Shown piece by piece: positions 1 to 5,204 of a DNA stretch of 5,204 nucleotides (positions are counted from its first letter, which is position 1; every line of letters begins with the position of its first letter). The position numbers were made by a program, and so were the translations under genes. Location: the NCBI GenBank assembly GCA_030613445.1, contig JAUWLY010000222.1, positions 1 through 5,204 of the forward strand, written 5' to 3'. This DNA is from Candidatus Stahliibacteriota bacterium (GTDB lineage: Bacteria; Hydrothermota; Tepidihabitantia; SM23-42). The notes below the pieces were generated by a model. It did not search any database. It was not told the DNA's origin and worked only from the letters and a program-made list of their open reading frames with translations.

Positions 1-1
1 C

Positions 2-1042
2 GCTACGGTCCGTGATTCAGATTTGAGGGTTACTGGTCTCATGTTTGAGGGTATTGACAGTTTTGCCATTTCAGGTTTGGTTAATGGTCTGTTCTATGAG
101 GATTATACCTTGCCCGTACCAGATAGAAACTATCATCTGATAAATACTTCAGTACAGACATGGAACCTATATCCAGATGATACGTCATATGTGGAACTTA
201 CGAGTTCTATTTTCGGCGAACTGTGCGGTTTTGGTAATAGCTATACTCTGATTCAAAGCGCTTTTTGTGATGGTAGCGGCGGTCATATTGAGGCAAGTTC
301 TGAGGCGTGTGTATTGGTTTTCTTGTCGAGTATTTTCGCCGATGTTATAACAAAAGATAGAGGGATGTGCTTTCTTGGCTATTGTGCTATGCCCTGGGGT
401 AATATCTGGGTGACAGGTTCATCAGTGCTTTTACTTATTAATACTCAATTTCCAGAAGACCCGGTAGTCTCTGACACATCGATAGTCTTTGTTGCCGCTG
501 TAACCGCTCCGAGTAATGCAAATACCGACGACACAGTAGGTATTATTGGTTCTGCCTGGATCGATACAGGACCTTACCATCCATTTGATTTTGATTTTTA
601 TAGGCTTTTTTACAGGTTGCTCGGTGATTCTACGTGGATACCTATAGACGATGAGCAGCATACTGAGGTGCGCAGAGATACCCTCGATTACTGGAATACT
701 GTGGGTCTTGCTCCTGGTGCGTATGAGGTACGTCTCGTCGTGAAAGATAATGTTGGTGACAGCGTTGAAGCATTGAAGCAGATTAGGCTAAGACCAATGG
801 GCATAGTTGATGTTGTCAACCGTGACCTGCCCCTTGGCGGAATTGTTGTGAAACAGGTTGCCGCGCGTATTTTCTATATTACAACCTTTGATGCAAAACC
901 TGAAATATACATCTATGACATACTGGGGCAAAAGGTACACAAAATAATGATGCCAGAGGTTTACTGGAGCGCTCCAGCAAGCGGGATCTATTTTATACAG
1001 GATAAAAAGACCAGCAATACCAGGAAGATAGTAGCGTACTAA
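2..1042 (+). CDS. Secreted beta-rich protein with C-terminal type-A sorting domain, 5' end missing
   Basis: The frame is open from base 2 to the TAA at 1040-1042 (346 visible residues). The reading frame has no stop upstream of the TTG at 23, and no SD precedes that codon, so the gene most likely begins outside the window. Visible residues about 8-148 alternate short hydrophobic strands with Gly/Ser/Asn turns at roughly 20-residue spacing (Asn-Thr-Ser, Thr-Gly-Ser-Ser), as in parallel beta-helix surface proteins. Residues about 155-265 look like an Ig/FN3-type sandwich (STWIPI, then PGAYEVRLVVKDNVGDS). The last 80 residues match the Por/type IX type-A sorting domain pattern: EIYIYDILGQKV, then SGIYFIQ, then a basic C-terminal TRKIVAY. 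In that family the domain directs export across the outer membrane and surface attachment. The true function of the passenger is unknown. No clear terminator follows; the gap to the next gene is about 100 bases. Confidence 0.82.
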   Translation, partial: ATVRDSDLRVTGLMFEGIDSFAISGLVNGLFYEDYTLPVPDRNYHLINTSVQTWNLYPDDTSYVELTSSIFGELCGFGNSYTLIQSAFCDGSGGHIEASSEACVLVFLSSIFADVITKDRGMCFLGYCAMPWGNIWVTGSSVLLLINTQFPEDPVVSDTSIVFVAAVTAPSNANTDDTVGIIGSAWIDTGPYHPFDFDFYRLFYRLLGDSTWIPIDDEQHTEVRRDTLDYWNTVGLAPGAYEVRLVVKDNVGDSVEALKQIRLRPMGIVDVVNRDLPLGGIVVKQVAARIFYITTFDAKPEIYIYDILGQKVHKIMMPEVYWSAPASGIYFIQDKKTSNTRKIVAY

Positions 1043-1130
1043 GCACTCGATACCTATATTTTAATCGGTGCTGGAAACGGTTGTCACCTTTATAATTGAC
1101 TTACCTTGAAAATTATATAAAATGGATGAA

Positions 1131-1137
1131 AAGGAGG
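1131..1137 (+). promoter_or_regulatory. Shine-Dalgarno site deciding the start of the 129-aa gene
   Basis: AAGGAGG is a near-perfect anti-SD complement, five bases before the ATG at 1143. It lies downstream of an in-frame ATG at 1122, which has no SD of its own, so the upstream ATG is very unlikely to be the start. Confidence 0.85.
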
Positions 1138-1142
1138 CAAGC

Positions 1143-1532
1143 ATGAACTTACCTTATGGCGAAATCAAGGATAAAATTCTGCAAATTAAATTCTCCACGG
1201 CAGATTTTTCAATCGCTTCAGTACTCAATGCGATCAAGGTTCACCTCGATGTGATCGAGGAAATGGGTGTTGTTTTCCTGGGTGCGCAGACCGAGATCGT
1301 GGCTGGACCGAGCCCGGTATTTCAACCGGTTCCGGTCATCGCCCAATTCGAATATACTGGTAAGGCGTCAAGCAAAGATGTCCTTGAAAAAGTATACAAG
1401 GTTGTATGGCAGGGGCTTGTGAATTCATTCCCTGATGAAACCAAGTGGTCAGAAGCAAAAGAGGCATATGCATCATTTATTGCTGCTCAAGCTGATCTCT
1501 TGAGAGCACGCATCGAAGCATCAAAAGAATGA
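1143..1532 (+). CDS. Small cytoplasmic protein of unknown function (129 aa)
   Basis: I do not recognise a family. The start at 1143 is chosen over the in-frame ATG at 1122 because AAGGAGG sits between them at ideal spacing. The protein begins MNLPYGEIKDK and ends RIEASKE at a TGA. It has no signal peptide or membrane segment and no cysteine. Predicted layout: an amphipathic N-terminal half (residues 7-50), a Pro/Val-rich central loop and strand (GPSPVFQPVPVIAQFEYTG, 55-73), and two charged helices (76-94 and 100-128). This suggests a compact alpha/beta soluble protein, possibly oligomeric through the C-terminal helices. Both neighbours are exported or membrane proteins and give no clear functional hint. 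A non-coding hairpin array separates it from the next gene, so co-transcription with the CHSA-tail gene is uncertain. Confidence 0.8.
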   Translation: MNLPYGEIKDKILQIKFSTADFSIASVLNAIKVHLDVIEEMGVVFLGAQTEIVAGPSPVFQPVPVIAQFEYTGKASSKDVLEKVYKVVWQGLVNSFPDETKWSEAKEAYASFIAAQADLLRARIEASKE

Positions 1533-1537
1533 TCTTT

Positions 1538-1626
1538 GATAATGCGAGTCCCAAAGGGACGATACTGCAAGCCGAAGGCGATACTGCGAGTCCCGTCCCT
1601 TCTATGAAAGGACGGGATGATACTGC
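1538..1626 (+). repeat. Interspersed hairpin array with GATACTGC linkers
   Basis: Four copies of an 8-nt linker start at 1538 (GATAATGC, one mismatch), 1561, 1580 and 1619 (all GATACTGC). The first three are followed by a purine pair (GA or AA) and then a hairpin. Hairpin 1 is GTCCC-AAA-GGGAC (1548-1560). Hairpin 2 is GCC-GAA-GGC (1571-1579). Hairpin 3 is TCCCGTCC paired with GGACGGGA (1591-1617), extendable to 12 pairs with one C-A mismatch and a TAT loop. The arms differ in sequence and length, yet each pairs with its partner and each can be drawn with a 3-nt loop. The linker is nearly invariant. No run of T follows, so this is not a standard terminator. It fills almost the whole gap and ends 8 bases before the next start codon. 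Confidence 0.75.
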
Positions 1627-1634
1627 ATTAAAAT

Positions 1635-3140
1635 ATGATTAGTATTTTAATATTATCCCTCATCTCTTTATCTGTAGACCTGTGTTGGGTTGAGGTCGAT
1701 GTTTCATTATGGGAGGACGGCCGAGCTGATTTCGTGTACAAGGTGCGTTGGAACGTACTTTCTGGCACGATGAGCGGGTTCTATTTTCAGGAGACCACAG
1801 TAGACCCGTATTTTGATTTTGATGATGCTTATGCAGTAGATGAATACGGTAACAAATATCCACTTGAGATAAAAGACCTCGGTAATAAATACGATATTAT
1901 CCTTGGACGCGGCAAGAGATTTGGTCCCGGTGCGATCACGTATATTTTTCATTTTGGCGGCGACCTTGGTCAAAGTGGTAGCCTTGCCAAGACGACGAGT
2001 GAGTTTGGTGATTTGGTCGTGTTCCATTGGTCACCAGCCCAATGGGATGAGCCACTTGAACACTATACAGTCTATGTTTATTATCCAATAACCGTGTCCG
2101 GCAAGGAAGTTAATCCAGATGATTACGGTTTTAAAACTGAAAAGTCCATGAATGAAAACTACTTTCTATCGTACTTTGGTCAGCAATACAATAGTGACTA
2201 CTTCTTTACAATTCGTATACATAAGGAGAATCTATATACTGAAGAAAATATGTTGATCCAACAGTATGTGCCGGCGGATTATTTCAAGACTGAGAAGTTT
2301 GGAACAATTGAGATCACACCTGAAAGACAAAAGGGGTTTACGTTTCCGTTTGAGCTTCTCTGGATGATACTTTATGTTGTGCCATATATCTTCTTCAACA
2401 ACAAAAAAGCAAAGCAGATAAAGGGGGCGTATAGTGATGTTGCCAGTCTTAAGTGGCTCAGGGCTGATTGGGTGCCACCAAAGATCGAAGTTGCCACTTT
2501 CCGGAAGTCTGGCAAAGTTGCCAAACTTGACTTGATCGAGGCAGCATTACTTTTGGATTATCCAGTCAATAAAGTTTTAACAATACTGGCCTTCAAATTA
2601 GAGGATAATGGTTTAGTAAAGATTACTTCGCGCCAGCCGTTAAAGATCAAGGTACTCAAGAGACAAGCCGGTCTGCGCTATTACGAAACCGCTTTTCTTC
2701 AAGCCGTGAAATCAGACGGTACCTTAGATGAAGCGATTCTGAAATCTTTGATAAGTCAGGTCGTTGAAAAAATATCAGTCAAATCATGGGATTGTGATAT
2801 CAAGGCAACAAAGCTATACTACGAAGAGAAAATAGGAGCCCATTCGCCAAAGATTGATTCTGAATACAGCAAATCCGAATACTATGATTACCTGTCAGGT
2901 CGAGGATTTTCTAGGCAACGGTATTTCAATGAAACCGAATCTGCCCTGGCTGTTTACGCAGAGCCGATAAAGAGTTATTCAGCCTTTGTGACATCAGACG
3001 CGTGTCATAGTGCTTGCTATGTCCACACTGCTTGTCATGATGCCTGCCACTCGGCGTGTCATTCAGCCTGTCATTCAGCCTGCCACTCGGCGTGTCATTC
3101 AGCTTGCCACTCGGCATGCGTGAGTGGGGGAGCGCACTAA
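1635..3140 (+). CDS. DUF2207-like membrane protein with C-terminal CHSA (CXXX) repeat tail
   Basis: The protein has 501 residues. An in-frame TAA at 1629-1631 makes the ATG at 1635 the earliest start; no SD precedes it. Residues 1-16 form a short hydrophobic signal segment without the usual Lys/Arg. Residues 17-234 are a predicted extracytoplasmic beta-rich domain (VDVSLWEDGRADFVYKVRW near 21-39; GAITYIFHF 99-107; FHWSPAQWDEPLEHYTVYVYYP 130-151), resembling the DUF2207 N-terminal domain. Residues 235-254 are a transmembrane helix followed by a basic stretch (NNKKAKQIK), which puts the rest inside. Residues 280-345 (WVPPKIEVATF, then EDNGLVKI) resemble the winged-helix-like cytoplasmic part of DUF2207 proteins. 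From 457 to 495 there are 10 Cys, with eight CHSA or CHDA units, six of them contiguous (471-494), ending C-V-S-G-G-A-H. DUF2207 relatives usually end in a Gly-rich tail; here it is Cys/His-rich. The downstream radical SAM gene suggests the tail is its substrate (inference). A metal-binding tail is the main alternative. Confidence 0.85.
   Translation: MISILILSLISLSVDLCWVEVDVSLWEDGRADFVYKVRWNVLSGTMSGFYFQETTVDPYFDFDDAYAVDEYGNKYPLEIKDLGNKYDIILGRGKRFGPGAITYIFHFGGDLGQSGSLAKTTSEFGDLVVFHWSPAQWDEPLEHYTVYVYYPITVSGKEVNPDDYGFKTEKSMNENYFLSYFGQQYNSDYFFTIRIHKENLYTEENMLIQQYVPADYFKTEKFGTIEITPERQKGFTFPFELLWMILYVVPYIFFNNKKAKQIKGAYSDVASLKWLRADWVPPKIEVATFRKSGKVAKLDLIEAALLLDYPVNKVLTILAFKLEDNGLVKITSRQPLKIKVLKRQAGLRYYETAFLQAVKSDGTLDEAILKSLISQVVEKISVKSWDCDIKATKLYYEEKIGAHSPKIDSEYSKSEYYDYLSGRGFSRQRYFNETESALAVYAEPIKSYSAFVTSDACHSACYVHTACHDACHSACHSACHSACHSACHSACHSACVSGGAH
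3003..3119 (+). repeat. Coding tandem repeat encoding the CHSA tail
   Basis: The basic unit is 12 nt (Cys-His-Ser-Ala). Codon use alternates between two forms, TGC CAC TCG GCG and TGT CAT TCA GCC, giving a 24-nt higher-order unit at 3045-3068 and 3081-3104. A single TGT-form unit (3069-3080) lies between them and a partial TGC-form unit follows at 3105. The upstream part (3003-3044) is diverged: CHSA, then C-Y-V-H-T-A (a six-residue Cys spacing), then CHDA. The older edge and younger centre suggest growth by 12- and 24-nt duplication, with the protein motif kept. Confidence 0.9.
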
Positions 3141-3156
3141 TGGCAAATTACCTAAA

Positions 3157-3205
3157 ATCCAAGATCCAAGAACCAAGATCCAAGAACCAAGATCCAAGAA
3201 CCAAA
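3157..3205 (+). repeat. Seven tandem heptamers (ATCCAAG / AACCAAG)
   Basis: Seven contiguous 7-bp units fill this stretch: ATCCAAG twice, then AACCAAG and ATCCAAG alternating, with the last unit AACCAAA. Only the second base and the final base vary. The alternation makes a 14-bp higher-order unit for most of its length. It lies in the gap between the CHSA-tail gene and the radical SAM gene. There are no spacers as in CRISPR, and the units are too short for iteron-like binding sites to be assumed. Confidence 0.9.
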
Positions 3206-3208
3206 TTC

Positions 3209-3223
3209 TCCCGCAGCGCGGGA
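3209..3223 (+). terminator. Small GC-rich hairpin, possible weak terminator or attenuator
   Basis: TCCCGC-AGC-GCGGGA is a perfect 6-bp stem with a 3-nt loop. Only a short T-run (TTTT at 3231-3234) follows, eight bases downstream, so termination would be partial at best. It lies between the putative substrate gene and the maturase gene, where an attenuator would lower maturase expression relative to substrate. Its TCCC/GGGA arms and 3-nt loop also resemble the hairpins at 1548-1617, so it may be a solitary member of that repeat class instead. Confidence 0.35.
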
Positions 3224-3254
3224 TCCTCGATTTTCCTATACAACAAAAAATAAT

Positions 3255-4607
3255 ATGATAAATCGGGACAAATTACAAATTTCAAATATGAAAAATCACG
3301 AACACGATATACGATTTACGAATACGTTTTTCGATGTTACCTGGGTTGATGAGTTCATTGAGAAGATAAGACCATATATCTATGTCCGGGAAATCGATCG
3401 GCTCTTGATCTTGATCCCTAATCAGGCTTATAAACTCAATGATGCAGGGGTCAGTATGCTTGACTTCCTTTTCAAAGGGCATTCTATAATGGAATTTCTC
3501 GCGTTCGTCGGTGATAGTGAAGAGAAAAGGCACGAGATTCACTATTTCTTCTGTGACCTCAGAGCGGCAGTGAGCGGTTGTTTACGTGATAATGAGCAGC
3601 GAGAGGCAATATCCTACTATGAATTTAGTGGTGCGTTTACGCAGTACCCAGTGCTTTCAGAAATCGCGGTGACCTATCGATGTAACCTGAAATGTAATTT
3701 CTGCTATGTTGGTGATAAGGACTACAATGAGCTGAAAACCAGTGATATGAAAAAGATTCTATTCAAGATATTTAAAGAAGCTCAGGTGCCCTCAGTTAGT
3801 TTTACTGGCGGCGAACCTTTGCTTCGACAAGACATTGGTGCGCTTGTTGAATATGCTTCAAATCTCGGCATGTGGACTAACCTTATTACTAATGGTACGC
3901 TTCTAACCAAGGATATTGTTGCCAAACTGAAGAGCAATGGTCTATCAAGTGCTCAGGTCAGCATTGAGGGCCCAAATCATGCGATACACGATCGCATAAC
4001 TGGTATTACTGGGTCATTCGAAGCAACTATTAAAGGTCTCAAGCTGCTACAAGAAGCTGGTATCCCGGTGCATACAAACACCACGGTTTCGAGGAACAAT
4101 CTTGATCAGTTAGAGGATATCCTGGTGCTGGTAAAGAGCATAGGTCTTAATCGGCTATCAATGAATTTGCTCATTCCTTGTGGCGATGCGCGCAATAGAA
4201 ACGATATCTGGGTATCGTATTCAGAGATCGGTGATCATGTGGTCAACTTAAAACACCGGGCAGATAATGAAGGAATCAAGTTCCTCTGGTATTCGCCAGT
4301 CCCGATGTGCAAATTCAACCCGATATCTTATGGGTTTGGCAACAAATCATGTGCCGCGATCACTGGTTTGCTCAGTCTTGACCCGATGGGTAATATCATA
4401 CCATGTTCATCCTGGCGATGGCCGGTTGCTTCACTTCTAAAACAGAGTTTCCAGGATATATGGCAGTCACCCATGTTGAGTTATTTCAAGAATATTGAAT
4501 ATGCACCGGATGAGTGTCATGATTGTCTTGAGTTTGATATTTGCAAAGGCGCATGTCCTCTGTATTGGGCAGCATGCGGTAAGAAGGAACTAAGTGACCG
4601 AACGTAA
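3255..4607 (+). CDS. Radical SAM/SPASM peptide maturase with PqqD-like N-terminal domain
   Basis: The protein has 450 residues. It belongs to the radical SAM superfamily, which cleaves S-adenosylmethionine at a [4Fe-4S] cluster to make a radical; SPASM members commonly modify peptides, often through Cys thioethers. Residues about 40-112 look like a PqqD-type precursor-recognition domain (LLILIPNQAYKLNDAG, then helices). The radical SAM core starts near 133: C143-x3-C147-x2-C150 binds the cluster, GGEP is at 185-188, and VSIEGP at 235-240 is a core beta strand. The C-terminal SPASM region is complete: C366-x12-G-x4-C384, then C421-x2-C424-x5-C430-x3-C434, then C441, consistent with two auxiliary clusters. 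The start is uncertain: neither the ATG at 3255 nor the one at 3288 has an SD, and the first codons lie in 7-bp-periodic low-complexity sequence. The gene follows the CHSA-repeat gene by 114 bases, which suggests that tail as substrate. It overlaps the next gene by 14 bases. Confidence 0.93.
   Translation: MINRDKLQISNMKNHEHDIRFTNTFFDVTWVDEFIEKIRPYIYVREIDRLLILIPNQAYKLNDAGVSMLDFLFKGHSIMEFLAFVGDSEEKRHEIHYFFCDLRAAVSGCLRDNEQREAISYYEFSGAFTQYPVLSEIAVTYRCNLKCNFCYVGDKDYNELKTSDMKKILFKIFKEAQVPSVSFTGGEPLLRQDIGALVEYASNLGMWTNLITNGTLLTKDIVAKLKSNGLSSAQVSIEGPNHAIHDRITGITGSFEATIKGLKLLQEAGIPVHTNTTVSRNNLDQLEDILVLVKSIGLNRLSMNLLIPCGDARNRNDIWVSYSEIGDHVVNLKHRADNEGIKFLWYSPVPMCKFNPISYGFGNKSCAAITGLLSLDPMGNIIPCSSWRWPVASLLKQSFQDIWQSPMLSYFKNIEYAPDECHDCLEFDICKGACPLYWAACGKKELSDRT
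3269..3327 (+). repeat. Degenerate heptad-like repeats inside the 5' end of the radical SAM gene
   Basis: CAAATTA, CAAATTT and CAAATAT follow each other at exact 7-bp spacing (3269-3289). ACGA then recurs at 3298, 3304, 3311 and 3318, with ACGT at 3324, at 6-7 bp spacing. The style resembles the clean heptamer array upstream, but the sequence is different. It covers codons 5 to 24 of the predicted protein, before the PqqD-like domain. Confidence 0.5.
4584..4588 (+). promoter_or_regulatory. Shine-Dalgarno site inside the radical SAM gene for the GTG-start downstream gene
   Basis: AAGGA lies five bases before the GTG at 4594, within the last codons of the radical SAM gene. Its position supports the GTG as a real start and implies translational coupling of the two genes. 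Confidence 0.7.
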
Positions 4608-5204
4608 GACATATCTCATATTCAACGAGATAAGTACGCGTTTGCGCACTATCGTATCGGTTCTTCTGATCGGGGTTGGTTTTCTGCTTCAGATCACGAC
4701 AAGGAACATACTTGCCGGTCTTCCGCTTATTATTGCCTGCCTTATCCTCAATTTGCTGAAGGGTATATCAGTAAAGCGGGTTAAAGCAAAGAAACTAACG
4801 TGGCAAGAGGTAACTCCTTTAAAGATCGATCAGGTTATTGAACAATGCAAACGCATAAAGAAGTTCCGGAGCAAGGGTGCCGGTTGTCTTATTGCCGTAA
4901 TTCTCTTTCTCATCTTCGGGTTTTCTTTTGGCGCACCATTCTTGGCTTTGTTTGTACATCTACCTTTTGCATTCTTTGCGACCATGGTGAATGCCATAAT
5001 TCTATTTGGTGGATTGGCATTTAGCGGTCGCAAGAGTGCCTGGATGCCCAGAGCCTTGGATATAAAGGCAGGTATTGTGAAGCGTTTGCCCAGCTCATCA
5101 TTGATTAAAAGTGATCCTAATTTTCAGGCAATACCCAATTTGGAGATAGGTGAGACCAAAGATGGTTCATTCCCGACCGATACACGGCTCTTGATCAGGT
5201 TTAA
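4594..5204 (+). CDS. Multi-pass membrane protein of unknown function, 3' end missing
   Basis: The frame is open from a GTG at 4594 to the window edge (203 complete codons) with no stop. The GTG has AAGGA at ideal spacing and overlaps the radical SAM gene by 14 bases in another frame. Four hydrophobic segments are visible, about residues 18-34 (TIVSVLLIGVGFLLQI), 38-56 (ILAGLPLIIACLILNLL), 97-121 and 123-143. A basic stretch follows segment 2 (KGISVKRVKAKK, 56-67). A polar, possibly structured part begins after 150 (WMPRALDIKAGIVKRLPSS) and continues past the edge. I do not recognise a family and see no ABC-transporter or protease motif in the visible part. Tight coupling to the maturase suggests a shared role, such as a partner or transporter of the CHSA-tail membrane protein; this is inference from context. 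Confidence 0.8.
   Translation, partial: MTERKTYLIFNEISTRLRTIVSVLLIGVGFLLQITTRNILAGLPLIIACLILNLLKGISVKRVKAKKLTWQEVTPLKIDQVIEQCKRIKKFRSKGAGCLIAVILFLIFGFSFGAPFLALFVHLPFAFFATMVNAIILFGGLAFSGRKSAWMPRALDIKAGIVKRLPSSSLIKSDPNFQAIPNLEIGETKDGSFPTDTRLLIRF

Noticed and set aside
1067..1088. GGTG...CACC as a terminator after the first gene
   Set aside because: Only four pairs with a long loop, and no T-run follows.
1091..1096. TATAAT as a promoter -10 element for the 129-aa gene
   Set aside because: No TTGACA-like sequence lies 15-19 bases upstream, and the nearby TTGACT (1096) has no well-spaced -10 partner.
1244..1260. Perfect inverted repeat CCTCGAT-GTG-ATCGAGG
   Set aside because: It lies inside a coding region and encodes ordinary residues (LDVIE); one 7-bp palindrome of this kind is expected by chance in several kilobases.
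1571..1617. Hairpins of the linker array as a rho-independent terminator of the 129-aa gene
   Set aside because: No T-run follows any of the stems, and the linker pattern explains the hairpins better.
2926..3117. Minus-strand open frame over the CHSA repeat
   Set aside because: It is a shadow of the repetitive coding sequence, with a low-complexity product and no SD.
3003..3119. Cys-x3-Cys-His spacing in the CHSA tail, reminiscent of c-type haem attachment sites
   Set aside because: The common haem motif is CxxCH, each Cys here would be shared by adjacent sites, and the predicted topology places the tail in the cytoplasm, where haem c is not attached.
3157..3205. Tandem repeat as a CRISPR array
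   Set aside because: Units are 7 bp and contiguous with no spacers.
4830..5033. Minus-strand open frame of 67 codons
   Set aside because: It lies opposite the GTG-start membrane gene, whose translation has coherent membrane segments and a proper SD.

Overview
The window is a single-strand (+) stretch of a bacterial chromosome. It holds five protein-coding genes, the first and last cut by the window edges. The first protein ends in a type-A (Por/type IX-like) C-terminal sorting domain. The intergenic spaces carry heptameric tandem repeats and small hairpin repeats. Together these traits fit an uncultivated lineage of the Fibrobacterota-Chlorobi-Bacteroidota wider group, such as candidate division WOR-3. 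That placement is a pattern-based inference, not a database result.

Layout: (i) 2-1042, the 3' part of a secreted protein with a beta-helix-like region, an Ig/FN3-like domain and a sorting domain. (ii) 1143-1532, a small cytoplasmic protein of unknown function with a strong Shine-Dalgarno (SD) site. (iii) 1538-1626, a short non-coding array in which an 8-nt linker, GATACTGC, alternates with three different hairpins. (iv) 1635-3140, a DUF2207-like membrane protein whose last 45 residues are a Cys-His-Ser-Ala repeat tail (10 Cys). (v) 3157-3205, seven exact-length heptamers, followed by a small GC-rich hairpin. (vi) 3255-4607, a radical SAM enzyme with an N-terminal PqqD-like domain and a complete SPASM cysteine set. 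(vii) 4594-5204, the start of a multi-pass membrane protein. It begins at a GTG inside the end of the radical SAM gene and is missed if only ATG starts are considered.

The most interesting part is 1635-5204. It looks like a peptide-modification cassette in which the substrate is a repetitive CXXX tail (CHSA units) fused to a membrane-anchored protein instead of a small free precursor peptide. The predicted topology puts the tail in the cytoplasm, where a radical SAM/SPASM maturase would act. The maturase carries a PqqD-like domain, the usual precursor-recognition module of RiPP (ribosomally made, modified peptide) enzymes. The downstream membrane gene is translationally coupled to the maturase. 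Radical SAM systems paired with CXXX-repeat or His-Xaa-Ser-repeat peptides are known. A CHSA tail on a DUF2207-like protein with this neighbour set is not one I recognise as characterised.
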